64,000 nt of DNA from an uncultured Bacteroidaceae bacterium (GTDB lineage Bacteria > Bacteroidota > Bacteroidia > Bacteroidales > Bacteroidaceae). The stretch lies in the NCBI GenBank assembly GCA_944320965.1, contig CALUJO010000002.1, positions 1-64,000 on the forward strand, given 5' to 3'. The notes under the pieces were generated by a model, which did no database searches, was not told the DNA's origin, and saw nothing but the letters and a program-made list of their open reading frames with translations. How positions within the stretch are numbered: position 1 is the stretch's first letter; every line of letters begins with the position of its first letter. The translations under genes and the position numbers were made by a program. Positions 1-7,211 of the stretch are shown here, piece after piece.

Positions 1-74
1 TCTTCAGTAGCTCAGTCGGTTAGAGCATCTGACTGTTAATCAGAGGGTCGTTGGTTCAAGTCCAACCTGAAGAG
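1..74 (+). tRNA. tRNA-Asn (GTT anticodon)
   Basis: A full cloverleaf is visible from the first base of the window. The acceptor arm TCTTCAG pairs with CTGAAGA at 67-73, with G74 as discriminator. The anticodon arm CTGACTGTTAATCAG places GTT in the loop, and the T arm carries the GGTTCAAGTCC signature. CCA is not encoded. Decoding is therefore Asn AAC/AAU. A hairpin terminator follows directly. Confidence 0.96.
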
Positions 75-80
75 CAAACA

Positions 81-119
81 AAAGGAACAATAAAATAATA
101 TTGTTCCTTTTTTATTTTT
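81..119 (+). terminator. Rho-independent terminator of tRNA-Asn
   Basis: An 11-bp perfect stem, AAAGGAACAAT (81-91) with ATTGTTCCTTT (100-110), is followed by a T-rich run to 119. It lies 7 bases after the tRNA and presumably ends its primary transcript. Confidence 0.85.
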
Positions 120-263
120 GCGCTCTATACATTACAATTCAAATATACTCCCCAACCTTCAGAAAAAAAGATAATCCGCCTATTCAATAAAAAAAACCAG
201 TACCTTCCAATCCATAATCAGGCAAACGACTTCCACTTCCCAGAAAAGAACAGATACAGAAAC

Positions 264-491
264 AAAAAAAGAGACGAAATTTATATTTCGTCTCTTTTAT
301 ATATGAACCATATTGGCGAGTGATGATAAAACTCCGTATGACATGATTTTGAGTGCCCTTCCTCTTTGTAATCCACCGGCTTTCGCTCTCCGAAGAGTGT
401 GGCCCGCCATTGAGAATAGAAGCTTGTCTCGGTAGTTGGATATAATTGATGAGTTTCCCAATTCAACCAATATGGCTTTTTCTCTTATATC
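264..491 (-). ncRNA. candidate structured small RNA (about 225 nt)
   Basis: A minus-strand transcript is predicted from about 491, just after a consensus promoter (498-528), to a strong terminator. The terminator stem is 285-298 with 267-280, followed by a U tract when read on minus. Within it, CCAATATGG (467-475) pairs with CCATATTGG (308-316) as a 9-bp closing stem, and GAGTTT (451-456) pairs with AAACTC (329-334) further in. The centre (about 355-415) is clearly more GC-rich than the flanks and holds a small hairpin, CTCT-CCGA-AGAG (386-397 on plus). The only long frames across it run past the terminator or begin upstream of the predicted start, so a protein is unlikely. Length and the long closed-hairpin shape would suit a 6S-type RNA, but I cannot assign a family. 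Promoter, closed fold and terminator are seen; the RNA itself is inferred. Confidence 0.6.
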
Positions 492-497
492 GTATGA

Positions 498-528
498 CAA
501 ATATACGGTTTTATCTGAATACATCAAA
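498..528 (-). promoter_or_regulatory. Bacteroidetes -33/-7 promoter of the small RNA
   Basis: On the minus strand TTTG (plus 525-528), a spacer of exactly 19 and TATATTTG (plus 498-505) match the Bacteroidetes primary-sigma consensus TTTG-N19-TAnnTTTG. The start is expected near 491. Confidence 0.75.
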
Positions 529-619
529 CTTTTTGCACTAAAACTTATGTTAAATCTGCATGTTTAAATAAAAATAGCATCTATCAGAGTTGTAAAATGA
601 CAAAAAACACATAAAAAAC

Positions 620-650
620 TTTGATTTTATAAAATAAAACATTTTCTTTG
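620..650 (+). promoter_or_regulatory. Promoter of the ECF sigma gene
   Basis: TTTG (620-623), 19 bases, then TTTCTTTG (643-650), one mismatch from TAnnTTTG. A start near 657 gives an 80-base leader before the ATG at 737. Confidence 0.6.
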
Positions 651-736
651 CAACCGATATTTACATTTACTAACCAATAAAAACAAATTGCCTATAGAAG
701 AAACATTACTCATAATAACAATACATATTTGAGATA

Positions 737-1327
737 ATGAAACATTTGAAGAGTTTAAAGGATGACGAATTGGTCAACCTTTATATTATGGGCAACAACA
801 GTGCTTTTGACGTTTTATTGGAAAAGTACCAGCAAAAACTTTTCTCATATATTTTTTTCATAATCAAGGACAAGGAAATATCCGACGATATATTTCAGGA
901 AACTTTCATGAAGGCCATTGTAACTATCAAGAACGGAAAATACAATGCTGACGGACGTTTCTATAACTGGATTACACGTATTGCACACAATTTAATCATA
1001 GACCAGTTCAGAAACGAAAAGAATGACAACACCGTTTCATGCGACAATGAAGAATACAACATTCTGAATAATCAGGACTTATGTGACGGCAACATTGAAA
1101 ATGATATAATAAGCCTGCAAATAAGGGACGATATAAGAAAACTGGTAAGCAAACTTCCAGACAACCAGAAAGAAATAATTATCATGAGATTCTACCATGA
1201 TATGTCATTCAAGGAAATAGCCGAGATCACAGGAACAAGTATCAATACAGCATTAGGAAGAATGAGGTATGCGATAATGAACCTGAGAAAAATGGTAAAC
1301 GACAACAGAATAATTCTTTCTGCCTGA
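737..1327 (+). CDS. ECF-family RNA polymerase sigma factor
   Basis: This 196-residue protein has the two regions of an extracytoplasmic-function sigma-70 factor. Region 2 spans about residues 20-95, with the DDIFQETFMKA helix and the -10-binding FYNWITRIAHNLIIDQFR segment. Region 4 spans about 130-190, with LPDNQKEIIIMRFYHDMSFKEIAEITG as helix-turn-helix for the -35-type element; that stretch is quoted only in part by residues 141-165. Length is normal for the family. No anti-sigma gene follows. Instead a 48-residue ORF lies 72 bases downstream and both appear to share the terminator at 1562-1601. Its regulon cannot be deduced from the window. Confidence 0.92.
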   Translation: MKHLKSLKDDELVNLYIMGNNSAFDVLLEKYQQKLFSYIFFIIKDKEISDDIFQETFMKAIVTIKNGKYNADGRFYNWITRIAHNLIIDQFRNEKNDNTVSCDNEEYNILNNQDLCDGNIENDIISLQIRDDIRKLVSKLPDNQKEIIIMRFYHDMSFKEIAEITGTSINTALGRMRYAIMNLRKMVNDNRIILSA

Positions 1328-1399
1328 TAAAATTATCACAAGACAACACAATAACATATAATATAGTGCGTTATAATAGCAAAGCTATATCATACGCCT

Positions 1400-1546
1400 A
1401 TGAATAAAAAATACCCAGACAAAACAAAAGACAAGAAAGAGAGACACGAAAGTGTAAGAAAAGAAATCACAGCACCTTCCGCGGAATCAATTATGTTTAT
1501 AAGGTTATTTGCAAGACAATACCGCCCCGGAACAATGACATGCTAA
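1400..1546 (+). CDS. small 48-residue protein downstream of the sigma factor
   Basis: ATG at 1400 opens a 48-codon frame ending TAA at 1546. The N-terminal half is highly charged (Lys/Asp/Glu/Arg-rich) and the C-terminal half carries SAESIMFIRLFARQYR. From memory, short Bacteroides proteins with a similar S-x-E-T-I-x-F-I-R-x-F-A-R core exist; I could not verify this. It lies between the ECF gene and the terminator at 1562, so it is probably on the same transcript. Function is unknown. The composition shift and the conserved-looking core are the reasons for calling it. Confidence 0.5.
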   Translation: MNKKYPDKTKDKKERHESVRKEITAPSAESIMFIRLFARQYRPGTMTC

Positions 1547-1561
1547 AGAAAAAAGATTAAA

Positions 1562-1613
1562 AACGGCAATATGACTAAAAAAGAAAACTCATATTGCCGT
1601 TATTTCGTTTTTT
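1562..1613 (+). terminator. Terminator of the sigma-factor transcript
   Basis: A 13-bp perfect inverted repeat, AACGGCAATATGA (1562-1574) with TCATATTGCCGTT (1589-1601), is followed by ATTTCGTTTTTTCC. Its 3' arm overlaps the -33 region of the next promoter. Confidence 0.8.
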
Positions 1614-1623
1614 CCTAACTTTG
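1593..1623 (+). promoter_or_regulatory. Promoter of the MATE gene
   Basis: ATTG (1593-1596), 19 bases, TAACTTTG (1616-1623). The -7 box is a full match. The predicted start near 1630 lies 35 bases before the ATG at 1665. Confidence 0.65.
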
Positions 1624-1664
1624 CCGTCTAAACCACAAAATCTGAAACAAACTTTATTTTTTCA

Positions 1665-2996
1665 ATGGAGAACAAGTATTCGTACGGGTATATCTGGAGA
1701 ATTGCCTACCCTATACTTATAAGCCTTGTCATGGAACAGCTTATAGGAATGACAGATACCGCCTTTCTTGGCCGTGTAGGAGAACTTGAACTTGGCGCAT
1801 CAGCCATTGCAAGTATATATTACCTTATTATATTTATGTTGGGATTCGGTTTCAGCATCGGGGCACAGATTCTTATTGCAAGACGAAACGGTTCGGGAGA
1901 CTTCAAGGAAATCGGAAACATATTCTATCACGGACTTTATTTCCTTCTCGTAATGGCTACCGTAATATGCATCATTTCAGTAAGCCTGTCACCGCAGATA
2001 CTGAATAAGGTTGTATCATCACCGGCTATATGCGAAAGAGCCGTAAGCTATATAAACTGGCGAATATTCGGACTTTTGTTCTCATTTACAGCGGCAATGT
2101 TCAGGGCATTCTTTGTAGGTACGACACAAACAAAGACTTTGACACTGAATTCCATCATAATGGTACTGTCAAACATCGTATTCAACTACATTCTTATTTT
2201 CGGAAAATTCGGAGTACCGGCTTTGGGTATTGCAGGAGCAGCCATAGGTTCAACTTTGGCGGAAATGGTTTCCTGCATATTCTTCATTATATATACAAAA
2301 AGAAGAGTAGACTACAGAAAATATGGATTGAACAGTTTCGGCAAATTCAAATTCGGTGATTTGAAGAAAATTATGAATCTTTCGGTTTGGACCATGATAC
2401 AGAATTTCCTTTCAATTGCCACATGGTTCCTGTTCTTTATATATATTGAACATCTGGGAGAAAGGGAACTTGCCATTACAAACATCATACGCAACATATC
2501 CTCCATGACGTTTATGACAATCATGGCATTTGCTTCAACATGTTCATCAATTGTGAGCAACATGATAGGCTCGGGAAATACCGAAATGGTCAGACCGGTA
2601 ATAAGAAAACATATCATAATAACCTACTCTATCCTTACTCCGGTACTTATACTGTTCTGCACATTTCCACAGCTCACCACAAGTATTTACACGGACATAA
2701 CGGATCTTCAGATAGCATCCATACCGTCTCTGTATGTACTGTGCTCATCCTATATATTTGCCATTCCGGCATTTATTTACTTCAATTCGGTTTCAGGAAC
2801 AGGAAATACCAAGATGGCATTCAAACTTGAGATAACTTCGCTTGTAATATACACGCTTTTCATTACCTACGTTGTACTGATAAGAAAAGCTGATGTAGCA
2901 ATCTGCTGGTTTTCGGAACATGTATATGCACTTTCAATGCTGGTAATGTGCTATACATATATAAGAAGCGACAAATGGAAAAGAATAAGAATATAA
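1665..2996 (+). CDS. MATE-family multidrug/sodium antiporter
   Basis: The 443-residue protein is built of about 12 hydrophobic segments and starts YGYIWRIAYPILISLVMEQL, the usual MATE first helix. The segments GMTDTAFLGRVGELELGASA and a second-half internal repeat support the NorM/DinF-type fold. The family expels cationic drugs or metabolites with Na+ or H+ influx across the inner membrane. Substrate cannot be predicted. It is a single-gene unit with its own promoter and terminator. A second, clearly different MATE protein lies at 54793-56154. Confidence 0.9.
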   Translation: MENKYSYGYIWRIAYPILISLVMEQLIGMTDTAFLGRVGELELGASAIASIYYLIIFMLGFGFSIGAQILIARRNGSGDFKEIGNIFYHGLYFLLVMATVICIISVSLSPQILNKVVSSPAICERAVSYINWRIFGLLFSFTAAMFRAFFVGTTQTKTLTLNSIIMVLSNIVFNYILIFGKFGVPALGIAGAAIGSTLAEMVSCIFFIIYTKRRVDYRKYGLNSFGKFKFGDLKKIMNLSVWTMIQNFLSIATWFLFFIYIEHLGERELAITNIIRNISSMTFMTIMAFASTCSSIVSNMIGSGNTEMVRPVIRKHIIITYSILTPVLILFCTFPQLTTSIYTDITDLQIASIPSLYVLCSSYIFAIPAFIYFNSVSGTGNTKMAFKLEITSLVIYTLFITYVVLIRKADVAICWFSEHVYALSMLVMCYTYIRSDKWKRIRI

Positions 2997-3003
2997 AAAA
3001 ACA

Positions 3004-3040
3004 AAATCCCGGTTTTACTTGAAACCGGGATTTGTTTTAT
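3004..3040. terminator. Bidirectional terminator between MATE gene and panD
   Basis: A 12-bp stem, AAATCCCGGTTT (3004-3015) with AAACCGGGATTT (3022-3033), is flanked by A-rich bases on one side and T-rich on the other. It sits between the convergent MATE and panD genes and could serve both. Confidence 0.8.
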
Positions 3041-3059
3041 CAGGAAAACAGATTCCTTA

Positions 3060-3407
3060 TTATAAAGTATTTGTTCTTGAATCAGGGAACACAACTGACG
3101 GCTTGAATGTTTTTGCCTCTTCAAAGTCCATAAGGGCATAGGACATTATAATTATGATATCCCCTACCTGAACCTTGCGTGCAGCAGCACCGTTAAGACA
3201 AACGCAACCGCTACCTCTTTCTCCCTTGATAATATAAGTTTCAAAGCGTTCGCCGTTATTGTTGTTTACGATATGAACCTTTTCACCTGCAATCATATTT
3301 GCAGCATCAAGCAGGTCTTCGTCAACAGTTATACTTCCAACATAATTAAGATTAGCTTCTGTGACTCTGACACAATGCAATTTTGATTTTAAGACTTCAA
3401 TCATCAT
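3060..3407 (-). CDS. panD: aspartate 1-decarboxylase (PanD)
   Basis: A 115-residue pyruvoyl enzyme that decarboxylates L-aspartate to beta-alanine for pantothenate and CoA synthesis. The self-cleavage pair Gly24-Ser25 ([10 protein letters not shown]) falls at the same numbering as in E. coli when the first of two adjacent ATGs is used. [19 protein letters not shown] is the conserved C-terminal core. It follows panC by 6 bases, so the two pathway branches are co-transcribed. The cleaved beta and alpha chains form the active tetramer in the cytoplasm. Confidence 0.95.
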   Translation of the reverse strand: MMIEVLKSKLHCVRVTEANLNYVGSITVDEDLLDAANMIAGEKVHIVNNNNGERFETYIIKGERGSGCVCLNGAAARKVQVGDIIIIMSYALMDFEEAKTFKPSVVFPDSRTNTL

Positions 3408-3413
3408 ATCCTT

Positions 3414-4256
3414 TTATTCTTTATATTTGATATTATCAATCAGACGGACATTTCCGCAGAATACGGTAATACATCCTACTGCATAGTCGGTATCAGCCCA
3501 GTTCTTTATTGGCTGGAGAGTATATCCGTCAACTATTTCAAAATATTCAAGACGAAGATAACCTTCGCTGTTTATGCTGTTTTCAACAAATGATATTGTT
3601 TCTGCCACACTATGAAGTTCGGCAAACTCACGGCTTTCAAACAATGTCTTTGAAATATGCAGAGCATGAACTCTTTCCTCGTCAGACAAAAGACGGTTTC
3701 TGCTGCTCAATGCTAATCCATCCTTCTCACGAACGATAGGACATGGTCTGATATCTATGTTATACCCTTCTTGTGCAACAAGTTCTCTTATAATTGCAAG
3801 CTGCTGAAAATCCTTCTCTCCAAAGTAAGCCCTGTCAGGTTCAACCATATCAAACAACTTGCTTACTATCTGTGCCACACCGTTGAAATGTCCGGGACGG
3901 TATTTTCCTTCCATAACCTTGTCAAGCGGAGAAAAATCAAACACTCTTGTATCTTCTTCCGGATAGATTTCCTCAACCGAAGGAGCAAATACAATGTCTG
4001 CGCCAACCGACTCAAGCAGTTCACAATCGGCATCCAATGTCCTCGGATAATTCTTCAGATCATTTTTATCATTAAACTGAGTGGGGTTTACAAACACACT
4101 TACCACTGTAACGTCATTCTCCTTTACACTCTTTCTAACAAGTGAAGCGTGGCCTTCATGCAATGCCCCCATTGTAGGCACTAATCCAACTTTCTTTCCA
4201 TCACCGAATGATGCCTTGGCTTCATTCAGTTCTGCGATTGTTTTTACAAGTTTCAT
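3414..4256 (-). CDS. panC: pantothenate synthetase (PanC)
   Basis: The 280-residue enzyme condenses pantoate with beta-alanine using ATP. Visible motifs are [15 protein letters not shown] (residues 26-40, the HIGH-like nucleotide site), [43 protein letters not shown] and the KMSKS-like [11 protein letters not shown]. Length is normal. It is the first gene of panC-panD. Upstream on minus, TTTA-N19-TTCTTTTG (4298-4328) is a plausible promoter. Confidence 0.96.
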   Translation of the reverse strand: MKLVKTIAELNEAKASFGDGKKVGLVPTMGALHEGHASLVRKSVKENDVTVVSVFVNPTQFNDKNDLKNYPRTLDADCELLESVGADIVFAPSVEEIYPEEDTRVFDFSPLDKVMEGKYRPGHFNGVAQIVSKLFDMVEPDRAYFGEKDFQQLAIIRELVAQEGYNIDIRPCPIVREKDGLALSSRNRLLSDEERVHALHISKTLFESREFAELHSVAETISFVENSINSEGYLRLEYFEIVDGYTLQPIKNWADTDYAVGCITVFCGNVRLIDNIKYKE

Positions 4257-4297
4257 TTCAATAACAACTAAAATTCTATCATTTCAGAAAAACTCTG

Positions 4298-4328
4298 CAA
4301 AAGAAGTAATTATTTGTCACATATTAAA
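4298..4328 (-). promoter_or_regulatory. Probable promoter of panCD
   Basis: On minus, TTTA (plus 4325-4328), 19 bases, TTCTTTTG (plus 4298-4305). Each box has one mismatch. The start would be near 4291, about 35 bases before the panC ATG. Confidence 0.45.
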
Positions 4329-4519
4329 ATTTAATTCAAAATTTAAGACTGATGAAAGCAAAAACAGGCCAAAATCAAGGTATCTGCAAGAACGGAACAA
4401 CCTGCCTCACAATTGTCAGTTTTAACAGACTGGAGTTTGCAATTTGAAATAAAAATCAAAGAAAAACAAACATTTACACATAAGAAACATGTTTCTAAAT
4501 AAGTTAAATATAGTAATAA

Positions 4520-4551
4520 ATTGCACAGTTCGTCATTTTTTTATACCTTTG
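4520..4551 (+). promoter_or_regulatory. Promoter of the glycogen-synthase-like gene
   Basis: ATTG (4520-4523), 20 bases, TACCTTTG (4544-4551), followed by CAA. The expected start near 4558 lies after an upstream ATG at 4489 and so supports the ATG at 4582. Confidence 0.65.
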
Positions 4552-4581
4552 CAATTGTATTTAATCCGATATTTTTATATT

Positions 4582-5397
4582 ATGTGCAAGGCGAATAAGA
4601 TTCTTTTTATTACCCAAGAAATAAAACCATACCTTCAAGAAAGTGAAATGTCCGAAATAGGCCGTAACCTGCCGCAAAACATTCAGGAATCAGGAAAGGA
4701 AATCAGGACATTCATGCCAAAATGGGGAAACATAAACGAACGCAGAAACCAGTTGCATGAGGTTATTCGCCTCTCGGGAATGAATATCATAATAGACGAT
4801 ACAGACCATCCGCTTATAATTAAAGTAGCTTCAATTCAGGCTGCAAGAATGCAGGTCTATTTCATTGACAATGATGACTATTTCCAGCAGACACCATCGG
4901 ATGCGGTTAATCAGGAAAATTTTGAAGACAATGACGAAAGAATGATTTTCTATTCAAGAGGTGTTCTTGAAACTGTCAAGAAACTGAGATGGTCACCTGA
5001 CGTTGTACACTGCCACGGATGGATAAGCGCTCTTGCACCTATATATATAAAGAAGGCATACAATGATGAACCTTCGTTCAGAAATTCAAAGATTGTAGTT
5101 TCACTATACGAAAACAATTTCGAGGGAAACGTAAATCCAAACTTCAAGGAAAAGGCTATAATTGACGGAATTGAACCAGAAGATATCAATATTGAAGATA
5201 AAGACAATATAGACTATAAGCAAATTGCAAAAATAGCACTTGACTATACCGACGGTATAATTGCACACGGTAATATAGATCCGGAAATATTGGAATATGC
5301 AAAATCAAAAAACATACCGGTCATAGAGTACAGCAATACTCCTGAATTCATTGAAAAATGCAATGAACTTTATGATCAGGTCTGTGAAAAACAGTAA
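4582..5397 (+). CDS. truncated glycogen/starch synthase-like protein (GT5 N-terminal domain only)
   Basis: The 271-residue product resembles the N-terminal Rossmann half of GT5 glycogen synthases: KILFITQEIKPYLQESE at the start and WSPDVVHCHGWISALAPIYI in the middle. It lacks the KTGGL ADP-glucose-binding loop (LQESEMSEIG stands there) and the entire C-terminal half with the catalytic Lys/Glu residues. Full synthases are about 450-550 residues, so this is probably not a working synthase. A longer frame from 4489 exists, but the promoter starts transcripts after that ATG. The DUF4270 gene follows 12 bases downstream, suggesting one operon. A structural or regulatory role is inference. Confidence 0.75.
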   Translation: MCKANKILFITQEIKPYLQESEMSEIGRNLPQNIQESGKEIRTFMPKWGNINERRNQLHEVIRLSGMNIIIDDTDHPLIIKVASIQAARMQVYFIDNDDYFQQTPSDAVNQENFEDNDERMIFYSRGVLETVKKLRWSPDVVHCHGWISALAPIYIKKAYNDEPSFRNSKIVVSLYENNFEGNVNPNFKEKAIIDGIEPEDINIEDKDNIDYKQIAKIALDYTDGIIAHGNIDPEILEYAKSKNIPVIEYSNTPEFIEKCNELYDQVCEKQ

Positions 5398-5409
5398 GAT
5401 TTACATAAA

Positions 5410-6858
5410 ATGAAAAAGCTGATTTATACATTATCCATAATATCATCACTGCTTATCATAGGATGTGATGACAACACTGAAGGAATAGGTGCAAACCTTA
5501 TTCCAGACGAAAACATTATAAAATCAACAGGAACAGTTTTTGAAACAGAGTTCCACAACTTCTTTGTCGAAGAGGATTCGGTATATTCAAACAGTACGTT
5601 TGCATATCTCGGAAAATACAGTGACGATGTCTTCGGATACCTTGAAACAGGTTATATGACACAGTTATATTGTCTTGACAACTTTTCATTTGACCACGAA
5701 AACATGGTTACTGAAAAAGTTGATGACGGCAACGGAGGTGAAAAGGAAGTATACAAAGATGCAGCATGCTATATATCACTTGACTACAATGAATTTTTCG
5801 GTGATTCGCTTAACCCATGCCAGGTTGAAGTCTACAAGCTAAGCAAAAGCATTGACGGCAACATAACATCATCTGTCGACCCTGCAGAATACTACAACGA
5901 AGAAACCGACTATCTTGGAAAAGTAACATACACTGCTGCTAATACATACATAGACGAAAGCGAAAGAAACGATGAAAGAAGCGTAAGAATCCTGCTTGGT
6001 GACAGTATTGCACAATACATTATAAAGACAAACAAGGAACATCCCGAATATTTCAAGAATGCAGCAACATTCAGTGACAAAATTATAAAGGGACTTTACC
6101 TGAAACCAACAACCGGTGACGGTACTATACTTTACATAACAGATACAAGACTTTATGTTAACTTTAGAATGTATGTAACAGACAGTGACGGAAACAGAAT
6201 AAAAAAGAAGGAAGAAGGACATACAGAAGAAGACTCAACTGCACTTTACACAACCAACTTCAATTCAACACGTGAAGTTTATCAGGTAAATACATTTGAG
6301 AACAAGATTGATCCAAGCAAACTCAATCCTGAAAGAACATATCTGAAATCACCTTCAGCAATATTCACAAAAGTGGATTTGCCTATCGGAAAGATTGAAC
6401 ATGATATAGCTGGAGACACTATAATGCAGGTTAAACTGACATTAAAGGCCTATAACCAGATAGAAAACGACAATGAGTTCAATATGAGCAAACCAGAGAA
6501 TGTCCTGATGGTTAAAAAGAAAGATGTATATCAGTTCTTCAGGGAAAACAGATTGCCTGACAACAAAACAAGCTATCTGGCATCACTTGACCAAACTTCA
6601 AATACATATACATTCAACAATATATCACAAATTATAGTTGATGCTATTGCAAAGAAGAAATCAGACAACAACGGTGTAATAAACAGCAGTGACATTGAAG
6701 AAGTCATTATCGTACCGGTAACGGTAAAGACCGAAGAGTCAAGCAGCGGTACAACAACAACATCTGTCAGAAACAATCTGATGCCTCAATATGTGCAGCT
6801 AATAAAACAGGAAAACGTTCTTGAAGTAATGCACATCAGTATGGGCGATAAACAATAA
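5410..6858 (+). CDS. DUF4270 family surface lipoprotein
   Basis: The 482-residue protein begins with a lipoprotein signal (SIISSLLIIGC, Cys19) followed by DDNTEGIGANLIPDE. The acidic D/E residues after the Cys fit a Bacteroidetes lipoprotein export signal for the cell surface. The body, with the VFETEFHNFFVEEDSVYSNS and YLGKYSDDVFGYLETGYM stretches, is the DUF4270 pattern. The rest is beta-rich and Thr/Asn-rich. Molecular function is unknown for the family. It forms a two-gene unit with the truncated GT5 protein and ends at a strong terminator. Confidence 0.82.
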   Translation: MKKLIYTLSIISSLLIIGCDDNTEGIGANLIPDENIIKSTGTVFETEFHNFFVEEDSVYSNSTFAYLGKYSDDVFGYLETGYMTQLYCLDNFSFDHENMVTEKVDDGNGGEKEVYKDAACYISLDYNEFFGDSLNPCQVEVYKLSKSIDGNITSSVDPAEYYNEETDYLGKVTYTAANTYIDESERNDERSVRILLGDSIAQYIIKTNKEHPEYFKNAATFSDKIIKGLYLKPTTGDGTILYITDTRLYVNFRMYVTDSDGNRIKKKEEGHTEEDSTALYTTNFNSTREVYQVNTFENKIDPSKLNPERTYLKSPSAIFTKVDLPIGKIEHDIAGDTIMQVKLTLKAYNQIENDNEFNMSKPENVLMVKKKDVYQFFRENRLPDNKTSYLASLDQTSNTYTFNNISQIIVDAIAKKKSDNNGVINSSDIEEVIIVPVTVKTEESSSGTTTTSVRNNLMPQYVQLIKQENVLEVMHISMGDKQ

Positions 6859-6864
6859 TAATAG

Positions 6865-6888
6865 AAGCTCCCGCATGGGAGCTTTTTT
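6865..6888 (+). terminator. Terminator after DUF4270 gene
   Basis: AAGCTCCC (6865-6872), loop GCAT, GGGAGCTT (6877-6884), then a T run to 6888. Confidence 0.9.
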
Positions 6889-7211
6889 ATTTATATACTA
6901 TTCAACTAACCTAAATAGCCAACATCCACAAAGACACAACAAAAGGAAACGGACAACTTCCGCCTTTTATATTGTAATCATTAATACTGCTACTACACTC
7001 CGTTAACTGCTCACAACAAAGGAGTTAAGAATTGCAAAATAAATTATTGTAAAATATTTATTCCCCAAGGTTAACCGCCGTTAAGCATAAAAGACAAATG
7101 CTAAAAACAATCAAAATAACAACTTTAATCATACAACGTATTTATTTATCAACTAATTTAATGCTCAGAAGTTAAACAAACAAGAAGAATTAACATATAC
7201 AGCAAATTATC
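6889..7211. other. long leader region upstream of the HtrA gene
   Basis: There are 323 bases without a supported gene. Three TTAA-centred motifs cluster here: CGTTAAC (7001-7007), GGTTAACC (7069-7076) and CGTTAAGC (7079-7086). No clear TTTG/TAnnTTTG promoter was found, so the protease may be read from a stress-type promoter. This is inference; nothing else was seen. Confidence 0.4.

Larger units (their letters stand above)
4257..4581. other. divergent intergenic region panC / glgA-like
   Basis: These 325 bases separate two divergent genes and hold one promoter for each side (minus 4298-4328, plus 4520-4551). AT-rich sequence with a short AAATTTAATTCAAAATTT imperfect repeat near 4327-4345 is the only other structure seen. 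No ORF or RNA is supported. Confidence 0.6.

Noticed and set aside
1-74. tRNA-Asn as an integration site for a mobile element
   Set aside because: No repeat of the tRNA 3' end and no integrase gene was found downstream in the window.
297-527. 76-residue frame on minus (and a 61-residue frame 281-466)
   Set aside because: The first starts upstream of the predicted transcript start and both run into the terminator stem. The region reads better as a structured RNA.
4489-4581. N-terminal extension of the glycogen-synthase-like protein
   Set aside because: The -7 box at 4544-4551 lies inside it, and the family start is at MCKANKILFITQE (4582).
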